A DNA stretch of 40,980 bases from CAXBPY01 sp003455275 (GCA_963977675.1 CAXBPY010000024.1:1-40980); one strand, 5' to 3'; positions 7,998 to 18,450 are shown, counted from the stretch's first letter. Notes: generated by a model not told the origin, from the sequence alone. Numbers and translations are program-made.

Positions 7998-10529
7998 ATG
8001 AAAAAATTTTTACTCTCAGTTTTATTCTTCACTTTTTTTCTGACGAAAGTTTTTTCGCAGATTGAAGAAGATAACCGGCCGGTGATGATAGGAGAATGGA
8101 CGCAAGATGCATTAAATGAATTGCGCAATTATGAACTGAATCAGAAATTTGAAAAACATAATTTCAGAGCAACCACACAGAGAAGCGATACGATTAATCT
8201 GCTTCACTTCGATATTCATCTTACAGTTGGAAATGGATTAAACCAAACAATTGCCGGTTACTCAATCGTTGAATTCAAATCGCTGATGAATAATGTAAGT
8301 CAGCTCTATCTCGATTTGTTAAAACTTAATGTTGATTCGGTTATTCAAAACGGTCAGCCACTCACTTTCAATTACAGCGATTCCACAATTCTGAAAATAA
8401 ATCTTCAGTCTGCAATGATGCAGAATGATTCTTCTGCTGTCACGGTTTATTATCATGGTCATCCATTCAATGATAATTCTTTCGGCGGAGTTTATTTCAA
8501 TGGCGATTTTGGTTTCAATGTCGGAATGAGTTTATATGAAAACCCGCACAACATGGGTCGCACCTGGCATCCGTGTTACGACAATTTTGTTGAACGCTCT
8601 ACTTATGAATTTCATATCACATGCGATTCGCAGCGAATGGCATTATGCAATGGTGCTTTGCTGGACACAGCGCATAATTCCGATGGAACAATTACCTGGC
8701 ATTGGAAAATGAATGAAACGCTTCCTACTTTCATTGCCGGATTTGCCGTAAGCAAATTCACTCCCGTGCACGATACTTTCAATGGAATAAATGGACCGGT
8801 TCCTGTTTTGTTTGGGGCAATTTCTGCCGATACCACTGCGATGAAAAATTCTTTCGCAAATCTTGAAACATGTTTTCATTATTTCGAAGATCATTATGGA
8901 GCTTATCCATGGAATAAAATCGGATTCAATTGTCTTCCATTTAATTCAGGTGCAATGGAACATGCAGGCAGCGTGGTATATCCTCAGTTTGCATGCGATG
9001 GAAGTTTGTATTACGAAGATTTGTATGCGCACGAATTCGGCCATCATTGGTGGGGTGATTATGTAACGCCTTATGATCCGAGCGAAATCTGGTTGAAGGA
9101 AGGCTGGGCAGTCTTTTCTGAATTTTTATTTTATGAAGGAGTGTATGGTGCCGCTTCATACAAAAGTCATGTAGCGGATAATCATGAAATCGCGTTACAC
9201 TATGATCATGTCTTTGATCTTGGATATTGTCCTTTATCTCCAATGCCCGCCTACACTATTTTCGGAAGAACTACCTATACTAAGTCTGCAGATGTGGTTC
9301 ATACGCTTCGGACCTACATGGTAGATTCGCTATTCTTCGGATGCCTGAAAAGTTTTGTTCAGTCACATGCTTTCCAGAACTACACTTCAGTTGAATTGAG
9401 AGATTACCTGTCAAATTGTTCAGGAATTAGTCTTGATAATTTTTTTAACGATTGGGTTTTTTCGGCAGGCTTCCCTCACTTTTCCATTGATTCATTTAAT
9501 GTAGCAGATCAGGGAAATGGTTGGTATACCGTAACAACTTACATCCGTCAGCGGCTTGATCATGCACCACATTTCTATCATCATGTTCCTCTTGAACTTA
9601 CTTTTATGAATGATGAAATGCAATCTTCAGTTTACAAAGTTGATGTTAGCGGACCTTGTACAGTCTATCAAACCGCAGTTCCGTTCAACCCGGTTTTCGC
9701 TGGTTTGGATTTGGAAAATAAAATTTCAGATGCCATCACCGACGAATATCATGTAATAAAAAATGTAGCGACCAATAATTTCCCTCAAGGTAAAATGAAT
9801 ATGTATGTATATACTGTAAATGATTCTGCCTTCCTTCGTGTAGAACATAATTGGATAGCTCCGGATCCAATGAAAGTTCAGATTCCCAACCTTCATCTTT
9901 CACAGGAAAGATATTGGCGAGTCGATGGTATTCTTTCTGACAGTTTTGATGCAAAGGCTTCTATTCAATATAATGGAAGCAATGTTCAGCCGGTCACATC
10001 ATATAATGGTGGCTACCTCGATCGTGCGTTAATTACGAATGTAGAAGACAGCCTGGTGGTAATGTATCGTCCATCTGTTTCGGCCGATTGGCAAATCGAT
10101 ACTGATGTGCTCTTTAATTACCAGGGAAGCCACACAGATAAAAAAGGTTTGATTTGGATTAATCATATCAAACCAGGCGAATACACACTTGCTATTTTCC
10201 AGCATAACAAAGTTGATTCATTGATTACACCAGTCAGCGATTCATGCTTTACGATTATTAATGTAAAAGATTTTTCGCCTGAAGAAAAAATCAGCATCTA
10301 TCCAAACCCTTCCCAAAATCAATTTACGATTGAAGGAAACCTTTTGAACCAAAGCACTCTTGAGATTTTCAGTTTGTTAGGTGAAAAAATTTATTCTCAA
10401 AACCTTCCGAAAGGAATAATGAAAACTAAAATTAATTGCGGCAATTTCGGAACAGGAATCTTTTTAATCAGGATTTCTGATAGCGAGAAAAATATAATTG
10501 TTCGAAAGCAGGTAATTATTCAGAATTAA
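7998..10529 (+). CDS. Secreted M1 family metallopeptidase with T9SS sorting domain
   Basis: An 843-residue exported zinc aminopeptidase. After a 21-residue signal peptide comes the N-terminal beta domain, then the exopeptidase motif GAMEH at 318-322 and the gluzincin motif HEFGH at 345-349 with the third zinc ligand Glu368, giving HEXXH-X18-E. Tyr427 in TYTKSADVVHTLR matches the catalytic tyrosine of the family. A beta-rich region follows, and the last ~75 residues form a type A T9SS domain (ISIYPNPSQNQF... GIFLIRISDS). The exopeptidase motif has His where GXMEN enzymes have Asn, a variant I recall in other Bacteroidota secreted M1 proteins. The protein probably trims N-terminal residues from peptides outside the cell. 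It is followed within 100 bases by another secreted peptidase gene. Confidence 0.9.
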   Translation: MKKFLLSVLFFTFFLTKVFSQIEEDNRPVMIGEWTQDALNELRNYELNQKFEKHNFRATTQRSDTINLLHFDIHLTVGNGLNQTIAGYSIVEFKSLMNNVSQLYLDLLKLNVDSVIQNGQPLTFNYSDSTILKINLQSAMMQNDSSAVTVYYHGHPFNDNSFGGVYFNGDFGFNVGMSLYENPHNMGRTWHPCYDNFVERSTYEFHITCDSQRMALCNGALLDTAHNSDGTITWHWKMNETLPTFIAGFAVSKFTPVHDTFNGINGPVPVLFGAISADTTAMKNSFANLETCFHYFEDHYGAYPWNKIGFNCLPFNSGAMEHAGSVVYPQFACDGSLYYEDLYAHEFGHHWWGDYVTPYDPSEIWLKEGWAVFSEFLFYEGVYGAASYKSHVADNHEIALHYDHVFDLGYCPLSPMPAYTIFGRTTYTKSADVVHTLRTYMVDSLFFGCLKSFVQSHAFQNYTSVELRDYLSNCSGISLDNFFNDWVFSAGFPHFSIDSFNVADQGNGWYTVTTYIRQRLDHAPHFYHHVPLELTFMNDEMQSSVYKVDVSGPCTVYQTAVPFNPVFAGLDLENKISDAITDEYHVIKNVATNNFPQGKMNMYVYTVNDSAFLRVEHNWIAPDPMKVQIPNLHLSQERYWRVDGILSDSFDAKASIQYNGSNVQPVTSYNGGYLDRALITNVEDSLVVMYRPSVSADWQIDTDVLFNYQGSHTDKKGLIWINHIKPGEYTLAIFQHNKVDSLITPVSDSCFTIINVKDFSPEEKISIYPNPSQNQFTIEGNLLNQSTLEIFSLLGEKIYSQNLPKGIMKTKINCGNFGTGIFLIRISDSEKNIIVRKQVIIQN

Positions 10530-10628
10530 GAAAATCGCATTTGACTTTTATGTCACATCCGTTGGCCTCATTCCATTTTGCAGAATGAGACTATGGACTT
10601 TCTTTGTCAACTCATCTCCAATCTCCGA

Positions 10629-12647
10629 ATGAAAACAAAGGAACTCTCTCTTCTTCTGTTGTTGATCTTCAACAGCTTTTCAGTTTTTTCACAAAGCGAA
10701 TATCTTTTTTGTAAGAGTGACGAGATGGTTGCAAAATCATTAAAAGAACACCCGGAACTGAAACAAAATCAGGATCAGCTTGAAATCATAACCCAACAGA
10801 ATTATAATCTTCCGGCAGAGAAGCAGATATATGTGGTGCCGGTTGTGTTTCACATCATACATGAATACGGTACCGAAAACATTTCTGATGCACAGGTGAT
10901 TGATGCAATCAAGGTGATGAATGAAGATTACAGTTTGACAAATTCTGATGCTGCCAACATTGTATCTCAGTTTTCCGGAATTGCGGCAAACATTGGATTT
11001 CAGTTTAAGCTCGCAAACAAAGACCCGCAAGGAAACTGCACCAATGGAATAGACCGGATTGTTTCGCCTGAAACTTTTATTGGCGATGATGGTTCTAAAC
11101 TGAATCCGTGGCCACGAAATATGTACTTGAATATTTGGGTGGTAAAAAATGTTCAGGATGCTGCAGCCTATGCTTACCTTCCGGGAACCGCACCCAGTAA
11201 TAATGTGGATGGAATCATTTGCCGTGCAGATTATGTCGGAAGTATTGGAACCAGCAATCACACAAAGTCGCACACGCTCTCTCATGAAACCGGTCACTTC
11301 TTTAACCTGAAACATACATGGGGGAATTCCAATTCTCCAGGTGTAAGTTGCGGAAGCGATAATGTAAACGATACTCCAACCACAATGGGATGGACTTCTT
11401 GTAATCTTTCCGGAGCTACATGCAGCAGCCCGCTTGATAATGTTCAGAATTTTATGGAATATTCTTATTGCTCCTGCATGTTCACGGCAGGGCAGAAATC
11501 AAGAATGGTAACTGCGATAACCAGTGCCTGGGGCAGCAGAAATAATTTATGGACTTCTTCTAATCTTTCAGCTACCGGAGTTTCAGGAACACCGGTCATT
11601 TGTACACCGGTTGCAGATTTCACATCATCGTCAACATTTGTTTGTGCCGGATCATCTCTCAATTTCTCAGATATTTCTTACAACGGCATCGTTACTAACC
11701 GCACCTGGATTGTTAATGGTGGAACCGCCAGTTCATTAAACGATTCCGTAATCACTGTGACTTACAACACTCCCGGAACATACAGTGTGACACTGACTGT
11801 TTCAAACGCTTCCGGTTCTGATGTGGTAACCAAGAATGGAGTTGTAATTGTGTTGCCAACTACTGCAGCATACACTTCCGGCTGGACAGAAGATTTTGAA
11901 AATGATGTAATACCCGAAGCAGATTGGATTCCACATAACATGAGCACTGCATCATTCGGTATCAGCAACAGCGTACATTACACAGGTTCTAAATCGCTCT
12001 CTTATATCAACTCTGCAAGTTATGTTGGCTTAGTTTCAGAAGTAGCTGGACCTACTTTCGATATGACAGCGATCAGTAACCCGGTTCTAACCTTTCATGT
12101 TGCATTTGCACAGCGTACATCTGACAATACGGATAAGTTAAGAATGCTGGTTAGCACCGATTGCGGAAAAACCTGGGCACAGCGTTATTATAAACTCGGT
12201 ACTACGCTTTCAACTTCATCAGCCACAACTTCATCCTTCTACCCTTCATCACAGAGTAGCTGGAGAATGGAAACCGTTCCAATGAATAATTATGCAGGTC
12301 TTACGAATGTTCGAATAAAATTCGAATTCACTTCGCAAGGCGGAAACAATTTGTTCATCGATGACATTAACCTGGGAGGTTATTCTTTCGCCGATGAAAT
12401 TCTTTCAGCTCATGCCATACAGGTTTTTCCAAACCCGGCCACTGATGAGATTTATATTGAATCTTTAGATGGAATGAATCCTGAGTATATTTTGATTGCG
12501 GATGCTTCCGGAAAAATACTTAGTGAATTATATCCAGAAAAAGCAATTGAGGTTTTAAATATTCAGACATACGCAGCCGGAATCTACTTTGTTAAAGTGC
12601 GGATGATAGACGGAAGTGTGGTGGTCCGCAAGTTTGTGAAAGAATAA
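10629..12647 (+). CDS. Secreted M43 (pappalysin/cytophagalysin-type) metalloprotease, T9SS
   Basis: A 672-residue exported zinc endopeptidase. The signal peptide (MKTKELSLLLLLIFNSFSVF) decides the start at 10629; the frame is open upstream from 10578, but that stretch only adds a non-signal extension. Zinc-binding HETGHFFNLKH is at 219-229, in the M43 form HEXXHXXNXXH, and the Met-turn lies in NFMEYSYCSCMFT with the following GQKSRM. A PKD-like domain follows (VADFTSSSTFVCAGSSLNFSD), then a jelly-roll or MAM-like domain (WTEDFEND... FIDDINLGG) and a type A T9SS domain (IQVFPNPATDEIYI... GIYFVKVRM). Proteases of this family cleave large protein substrates. It stands next to the M1 peptidase and before the macroglobulin-like gene. 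A weak AT-poor hairpin may lie downstream at about 12658-12694. Confidence 0.92.
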   Translation: MKTKELSLLLLLIFNSFSVFSQSEYLFCKSDEMVAKSLKEHPELKQNQDQLEIITQQNYNLPAEKQIYVVPVVFHIIHEYGTENISDAQVIDAIKVMNEDYSLTNSDAANIVSQFSGIAANIGFQFKLANKDPQGNCTNGIDRIVSPETFIGDDGSKLNPWPRNMYLNIWVVKNVQDAAAYAYLPGTAPSNNVDGIICRADYVGSIGTSNHTKSHTLSHETGHFFNLKHTWGNSNSPGVSCGSDNVNDTPTTMGWTSCNLSGATCSSPLDNVQNFMEYSYCSCMFTAGQKSRMVTAITSAWGSRNNLWTSSNLSATGVSGTPVICTPVADFTSSSTFVCAGSSLNFSDISYNGIVTNRTWIVNGGTASSLNDSVITVTYNTPGTYSVTLTVSNASGSDVVTKNGVVIVLPTTAAYTSGWTEDFENDVIPEADWIPHNMSTASFGISNSVHYTGSKSLSYINSASYVGLVSEVAGPTFDMTAISNPVLTFHVAFAQRTSDNTDKLRMLVSTDCGKTWAQRYYKLGTTLSTSSATTSSFYPSSQSSWRMETVPMNNYAGLTNVRIKFEFTSQGGNNLFIDDINLGGYSFADEILSAHAIQVFPNPATDEIYIESLDGMNPEYILIADASGKILSELYPEKAIEVLNIQTYAAGIYFVKVRMIDGSVVVRKFVKE

Positions 12648-12927
12648 CATTTAATTTAAAGAGTTTCCATATCAGTATACAACCCTGGCTCTTTTAGTGT
12701 TGTTAGAAAATATTTTTCTGATGACACACAATATTTATAAATCACACATCGTTACTGCGTTCCAAATATTTCTACCGATGTAGAACTTATACTCTCCCTG
12801 CAACTGAATATCGGTTGCCACGCATCAGCACAGCTGAAGTTGCGTACCCGTATCCCAAACTGAACTAAGTTGACTGATACACGAAGCCTTTCTTCTTAGA
12901 AAAGATTTTCCTAACATTTAAAATCAA

Positions 12928-15900
12928 ATGAAAAAAAATTTTGTGCTCTTTGCGCTTTTTGCGCCCGCTATTCTTCTGCCCGCTTGCGGCGGATTTAATT
13001 CACTGAAACTTTCATCCACCAATTTCACTGATGAAATTGACCAATCGCAGAACCTGGTTTTTACTTTCAACAAAGACCTGGTCGCAGATTCTATTATTGG
13101 TAAATGGGACACCGCAGCTTATATCAATTTTTCGCCGGCTGTTCATGGGAAATTCAAATGGACAAGTAAAAATGAATTAACCTTTTCTCCATTCGTTCCT
13201 TTTTCTCCTGCCACAGATTACTCGGCAATCATCACTCCTGTAATCATGTCGAAAAGCAAAATCAAGTATGCATTCGAAAAAAATATTTCTGCATCATTTC
13301 ACACTCCTTATTTAAAAGTTCAGGCAACACAAGCCTATTGGGCAGTAAGTGAGCGTAATGCAGGAAATGTAGAAGTGCGCATCACCATGAATTTTAATTA
13401 CCCGGTAAAACCCAATGAACTTGCTTCTTTACTTCACATTTCTTCTAAGGGAAAAAAAATTGACTTCGAACAATTATCTGTTGAACCGGCTTCACAGATT
13501 TCTGTAGCAATTGCTCCAATAGAAAATGCAAACAAGGATGAAGGCATTCCATTACATCTGGCTATTGATAAAGGATTGCACTGCGCCGGTTCATCAAGTG
13601 TGAGCAAGAATCCGATAGAGATTGAAACCAGTATACCACCACGAGGCAAACTGATGGTGATGGAAATGACCGGGCAATTCGTAGATGGGCAGGGAGAAAT
13701 AAAAATAAACTTTAACCAACCTGTGGTTAACGACGATTTGAAATCGGTGGTGAAGATTGGATCGCCTATGACTTATAAAGTTGAATTATTAGATGGCGGC
13801 ATCTTGATTAAGGGAGAGTTTCAACCAAATAATAGTTACAATGTCATACTCTCAAAAAATCTTAAAGGAGTTTTTGGCAATACACTGGATCAGGATTACT
13901 CGCAGTATGTGTCGTTCATGGAGCAACAGCCGATTCTTTCCTTCGCGAGTGACAAGAGTATTTATCTCACACCCGAAGGAGCGAAAAATATTGAACTCAA
14001 TATTTCAGGAATTGAAAAACTGAAAGTCACTGTTGTGCGCATTTATGAAAACAATATTGAAGCTTTCATGCGCCGCGGCGATAGCTACGGATATTTTTAT
14101 GATGATGATTCAGAAGAAGGATATGATTACCGCTGGCACGATTACAATTATTACAGTTATGAAAACTATGGCGATGTAGTGAGTTCGAAAATAATAAATG
14201 TAAAATCTCTGCAGCGTGATGGAGGTTCATCTCTGCTTCATCTTGACCTGGAACAAATGGGTTACAATAACCAGCTGAAGGGAATTTATATTGTAAAACT
14301 CGAAGACACGAGCCGGCAATGGTTGCAGGTTTCAAAATTTATTTCCTACTCTGATATTGGATTGATTGTAAAGAAGAGTGCAGATGACATTTTTGTTTTT
14401 GCCAACTCAATTAAAACTTCTGAATCACTCAGCGGAGTGAAAATTCGTTTCATCAGCACCAACAATCAAGTTGTGACCACAGTGACAACGAATGGAGATG
14501 GATTCGCTCATCTTGAAAACACAGAAGGATATAAGCCATTCAATATCGGAATGCTAACCGCCCGCAATGGCGATGATTTTAATTTCATGATTCTGGATAA
14601 CACCGAGGTTGAAACTTCGCGTTACGATGTTGGAGGAAAGAATACTAACTCTTCCAATTATGATTGTTTCATCTATGGCGATCGTGATATATATCGTCCG
14701 GGAGATACAATTCATGCTAACACTATCATTCGCACTTTCGATTGGGCAACGGTGAAAAATATTCCGGTGAAGATGAAACTGCTTTCACCCAATGGAAAAG
14801 AATTTAAAACGGTTAAACAGAAGCTTGATGAACAAGGAGCGGCTGAAGCCTCATTCATTCTTCCTGTTTCAGCAATGACCGGCCTTTACACATTGGAAGT
14901 TTACAGTGGAAATGATGTATTGATGAACTATGAAAAACTCAGTGTTGAAGAATTTATGCCGGACAGAATAAAAGTTGTTTCGACTCTCAACGCAACAGAA
15001 TTGAAGCCCGGCGATTCACTCACCAACAATATAACAGCAACCAATCTTTATGGACCACCTGCAGCAAATCGAAATTATGAAATGACACTCACGCTTAACC
15101 GTAAAAATTTTAATGTAAAAAAATTTAACACTTACAATTTCAATATTGAAGTGAATGAAGAAATTCCATTCGAAAGTGTGGTGCGTGAAGGAACTACGGA
15201 TGGTGAAGGAAAAGCGGAAGAAACTTTTTCGCTTGGCGATTACAGCGGAATTGGATTACTGCAAGGGCACATGTTCTCTACTGTTTTTGATGAATCGGGA
15301 AGACCTGTGAATCGTTTGCAGAATTTTACAGTCGCCACACAGGATGTTTTCTTCGGATTGAAATACACTGAATCATGGGTGGACACGCGCAGTCAGTTGC
15401 AGTTCCCGGTTATCGCGGTTGACAAAAAAGGAAATTCAATTGGTGCTACCGCTACTATTCAGGTTGTTCGCAATACATGGGAAACAGTTATCAGGCGCAG
15501 CGGCGGCAGTTACTATTATGATTCTGAGAAAAGATCAATCATTGTATCAGAAAAAAATATTTCAGTTCCGGTTGGTGGAACAGCATTCACTTACACTCCT
15601 GTCAATTCCGGCAGTTACGAAATAAGAGTGAAGAGTGCCGGTTCTGATAATTATGTATGCAATCGTTTTTGGGCCTATGGATGGAACGATACACAAACGA
15701 ATTCTTTTGAAGTAAGCAATGAAGGCGAAGTGGAAATTACTTTGAACAAGGAAAAGTATGCTGTAGGTGAAGATGCAGAAGTATTGTTCAGCACTCCGTT
15801 CGAAGGAAAAATTTTAGTGACTGTTGAGCGCGATAAAGTGATGAACTTCTACTACCTCAACACACAGAACAAAGCAGCGAGTTTGAAAATCCCTGTCACC

Positions 15901-18351
15901 GATGAAGACTTGCCAAATGTATATGTGACTGCCACTGCAATTCGTGAGCTGAAAGAAAATTCAATTCCGCTTGTAGTCGCTCGCGGGTTTGTTCCGCTCA
16001 TGGTTGAAAAATCTTCCAACAAAATTCCTGTAACGATTACTGCAAGCGAAAGTGTTCGGAGTAAAACAAAACAAACAATCACTGTAAAATCTGCTCCGTA
16101 TTCTGAAATAACTATTGCAGTAGTGGATGAAGGAATTCTTCAACTGAAAAATTTTCTAACTCCGGATCCATATGGATATTTCTATGGCAAGCGCGCGCTC
16201 GAAGTGAGCGATTATGATTTGTATCCATACATTTTTCCTGAACTCTCAAATAGCAAGTCGAGCACAGGAGGAGATATGGCTGAAATGAGTAAACGATTAA
16301 ACCCTGTGACTGCAAAGCGTGTAACCCTGATGGCGAAGTGGAGCGGCATTCTGAAGACTGATGCAAATGGAATTGCGAAATACACTTTTGATATTCCGCA
16401 GTTCAACGGCTCGCTGCGTATCATGGCCGTGAGTTATAAAGACAAATCTTTCGGCTCATCAGAAAAAATTATGAAAGTCGCAGATCCTGTTGTCATTACT
16501 ACATCACTACCCCGATTTGCAAGCCCTGGCGATACTCTTACAGTTCCGGTGACATTGGCAAATACAACAAAAACAAACTCATCAGCAACAGCCACTATCA
16601 GTGTAACCGGACCGCTTCAATTAGTTGGTATGACAAAAATTTCTTCCACTCTGAAACCAAATGCTGAACAGCAGGTGATTTTCAAAATTGTAGCGAAGAA
16701 AGAAATTGGTGTTGCGTCAGTTACTGTTTCAGTTTCCGGTTTGAATGAAACTTTCACTGACAAAACTGAGATTGGTGTGCGACCTTCTTCTCCCCTTCAA
16801 AAGAAAACAGATGCAGGAGTGATCAAGGGAGGAGAAAGCATTTCCATAAATCTCAATTCAGATTTTATTACTTCCAGTGCGAATGCAAAACTCATCATCA
16901 GTAAATCTCCGCTGGTGCAGTTCAGCAAAAATCTTTCTTACTTGATTCAGTATCCTTATGGCTGCGTGGAACAAACAACCTCTACAGCTTTCCCACAGAT
17001 TTATTTTTCTGACATCACGAAAGCATTGGGTGAAACAAAATTGGCGACGCGATACAATCCTAATTACAATGTGCAACAGGCAATCAATAAGCTGCTATCC
17101 ATGCAACTCTACGATGGTGCGCTCTCTTACTGGCTCGGCGGTGATTATGAAAGCTGGTGGGGCAGTGTGTATGCTGCGCACTTTTTATTTGAAGCCCGCA
17201 AAGCAGGATACGATGTGGACAAGAATGTGCTGGACAGATTGATGGGTTACATTCAGGCGAAGAACAAGAGTTATGAAACTGAAACATATTGGTATTACAG
17301 TTCAACCAACAATCTTGAATATCGCCTTATCGCAAGCGAAGAAATTATCTACGGAATGTATGTGTTGGCACTCTATGGAAAGTATGATTACACAACTATG
17401 AATTATTACAAAGCGAATTCATCGTTGCTTTCTGTTAGTGAAAAATATTTGCTTGCAACAACCTATGCGCTTGCCGGGAACAACATCAGCTATCTGAGCA
17501 TACTTCCAAAAGTTTATGCCGGTGAGTGGGCTATTAATTCTTTCGACGGAAGTTATTATTCCGGTATTCGTGATGAAGCTCTTGCCCTGAATGCATTGAT
17601 TGAAGTGGAACCTGATAACGCCCAGGTGGGCATCATGGCGAAACATCTTTCACAGGAATTGAAAAACCGCGACTGGCTCAACACGCAGGAAGCTGCATTC
17701 AGTTTTCTGGCCCTTGGAAAAATTGCACGCCGCAGCACTTTAAGTAATGCAACAGCAAATGTTACTGTGAATGGAATTTCAGTTGGAAATTTTTCGGGAG
17801 AAGATTTAGTAATCAAAACAGGAATCGTGAATCAGAATGTGAAAGTAAATGTGAGCGGAACCGGATCGCTGTATTATTTCTGGGAGATGGAAGGCATCAG
17901 CAAGTCAGGCACTTTCAAGCCGGAAGATAAATACATGCAGGTGCGCAAAACTTTCTTAGATAGAAATGGAAAACCGATTTACGGAAACACATTCAGTCAA
18001 AATGATCTGGTGGTGGTAAAAATTACTGTGCAGTCTGTTGATTATAAAAACAACATTGAGAATGTTGCCATCACAGATTTGCTGCCCGCCGGTTTTGAAA
18101 TTGAAAACCCGAGAGTGGGCGCTGTGCCTGAACTCAGTTGGATAAAGGACAACACCACTCCTGACTATCTCGACATCCGCGACGACCGCATTAATTTTTT
18201 CACTACAGTATATCATGAACCTAAAAATTTCTACTATGTGGTTCGTGCAGTGAGTAAAGGAAAATTTGTTCTTGGTCCGGTGAGTGCGGATGCGATGTAT
18301 AACGCCGATTATCATTCTATCAATGGAGGAGGGTTTGTGACGGTGAAGTAA
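12928..18351 (+). CDS. Alpha-2-macroglobulin family lipoprotein with thioester motif
   Basis: At 1807 residues this is the largest gene in the window. A lipobox (LLPAC, Cys20) predicts lipid anchoring. N-terminal Ig-like domains (DQSQNLVFTFNKDL...) precede MG domains with the MG2 signature DRDIYRPGDTIHANTIIR, a bait-region-like stretch with AVVDEGILQLKN, the core segment GSLRIMAVSYKDKSFGSSEK, the thioester motif Cys1346-Val-Glu-Gln1349 in YPYGCVEQTTS, and an alpha/alpha-toroid. Bacterial members trap attacking proteases by covalent attachment through the thioester. In many bacteria the gene sits next to pbpC; here it does not, but it follows two secreted protease genes, which suggests protection from own or foreign proteases (inference). 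It is preceded by a 280-base gap in which I see no gene. Confidence 0.9.
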   Translation: MKKNFVLFALFAPAILLPACGGFNSLKLSSTNFTDEIDQSQNLVFTFNKDLVADSIIGKWDTAAYINFSPAVHGKFKWTSKNELTFSPFVPFSPATDYSAIITPVIMSKSKIKYAFEKNISASFHTPYLKVQATQAYWAVSERNAGNVEVRITMNFNYPVKPNELASLLHISSKGKKIDFEQLSVEPASQISVAIAPIENANKDEGIPLHLAIDKGLHCAGSSSVSKNPIEIETSIPPRGKLMVMEMTGQFVDGQGEIKINFNQPVVNDDLKSVVKIGSPMTYKVELLDGGILIKGEFQPNNSYNVILSKNLKGVFGNTLDQDYSQYVSFMEQQPILSFASDKSIYLTPEGAKNIELNISGIEKLKVTVVRIYENNIEAFMRRGDSYGYFYDDDSEEGYDYRWHDYNYYSYENYGDVVSSKIINVKSLQRDGGSSLLHLDLEQMGYNNQLKGIYIVKLEDTSRQWLQVSKFISYSDIGLIVKKSADDIFVFANSIKTSESLSGVKIRFISTNNQVVTTVTTNGDGFAHLENTEGYKPFNIGMLTARNGDDFNFMILDNTEVETSRYDVGGKNTNSSNYDCFIYGDRDIYRPGDTIHANTIIRTFDWATVKNIPVKMKLLSPNGKEFKTVKQKLDEQGAAEASFILPVSAMTGLYTLEVYSGNDVLMNYEKLSVEEFMPDRIKVVSTLNATELKPGDSLTNNITATNLYGPPAANRNYEMTLTLNRKNFNVKKFNTYNFNIEVNEEIPFESVVREGTTDGEGKAEETFSLGDYSGIGLLQGHMFSTVFDESGRPVNRLQNFTVATQDVFFGLKYTESWVDTRSQLQFPVIAVDKKGNSIGATATIQVVRNTWETVIRRSGGSYYYDSEKRSIIVSEKNISVPVGGTAFTYTPVNSGSYEIRVKSAGSDNYVCNRFWAYGWNDTQTNSFEVSNEGEVEITLNKEKYAVGEDAEVLFSTPFEGKILVTVERDKVMNFYYLNTQNKAASLKIPVTDEDLPNVYVTATAIRELKENSIPLVVARGFVPLMVEKSSNKIPVTITASESVRSKTKQTITVKSAPYSEITIAVVDEGILQLKNFLTPDPYGYFYGKRALEVSDYDLYPYIFPELSNSKSSTGGDMAEMSKRLNPVTAKRVTLMAKWSGILKTDANGIAKYTFDIPQFNGSLRIMAVSYKDKSFGSSEKIMKVADPVVITTSLPRFASPGDTLTVPVTLANTTKTNSSATATISVTGPLQLVGMTKISSTLKPNAEQQVIFKIVAKKEIGVASVTVSVSGLNETFTDKTEIGVRPSSPLQKKTDAGVIKGGESISINLNSDFITSSANAKLIISKSPLVQFSKNLSYLIQYPYGCVEQTTSTAFPQIYFSDITKALGETKLATRYNPNYNVQQAINKLLSMQLYDGALSYWLGGDYESWWGSVYAAHFLFEARKAGYDVDKNVLDRLMGYIQAKNKSYETETYWYYSSTNNLEYRLIASEEIIYGMYVLALYGKYDYTTMNYYKANSSLLSVSEKYLLATTYALAGNNISYLSILPKVYAGEWAINSFDGSYYSGIRDEALALNALIEVEPDNAQVGIMAKHLSQELKNRDWLNTQEAAFSFLALGKIARRSTLSNATANVTVNGISVGNFSGEDLVIKTGIVNQNVKVNVSGTGSLYYFWEMEGISKSGTFKPEDKYMQVRKTFLDRNGKPIYGNTFSQNDLVVVKITVQSVDYKNNIENVAITDLLPAGFEIENPRVGAVPELSWIKDNTTPDYLDIRDDRINFFTTVYHEPKNFYYVVRAVSKGKFVLGPVSADAMYNADYHSINGGGFVTVK

Positions 18352-18356
18352 AATTT

Positions 18357-18450
18357 CTGAATCGCGGATTAAGCGGATGTTGCGGATTACAGGGAGAATG
18401 CCAGGGCTGCCTTCTGTGAAATCATTTAATCTGTTTAATCCGCGATTCAG
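18357..18450. repeat. Palindromic intergenic element with 9-bp periodicity
   Basis: The outer arms, CTGAATCGCGGATTAA at 18357-18372 and its exact complement at 18435-18450, form a 16-bp perfect stem around about 62 bases. The left arm holds GCGGAT at 18364, 18373 and 18382, a strict 9-bp step, and the right arm shows the same step with variant units (ATCCGC, ATCTGT). The element begins 5 bases after the macroglobulin stop. It has no clean U-tract, so it looks more like an extragenic palindromic repeat or miniature element than a simple terminator, although it could still end transcription. Confidence 0.7.

Noticed and set aside
10740..11315. A 191-codon open frame antisense to the M43 protease
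   Set aside because: It lies wholly inside a well-supported gene on the other strand and encodes a Cys/Ile/Arg/His-rich sequence without a domain or signal.
12648..12927. The 280-base gap before the macroglobulin gene, with an AT-rich hairpin at 12705-12719 and a weak AAAGAG/CTCTTT pair at 12658-12694
   Set aside because: Neither hairpin has a convincing tail or stem stability, and no tRNA, small RNA or decayed gene could be recognised.
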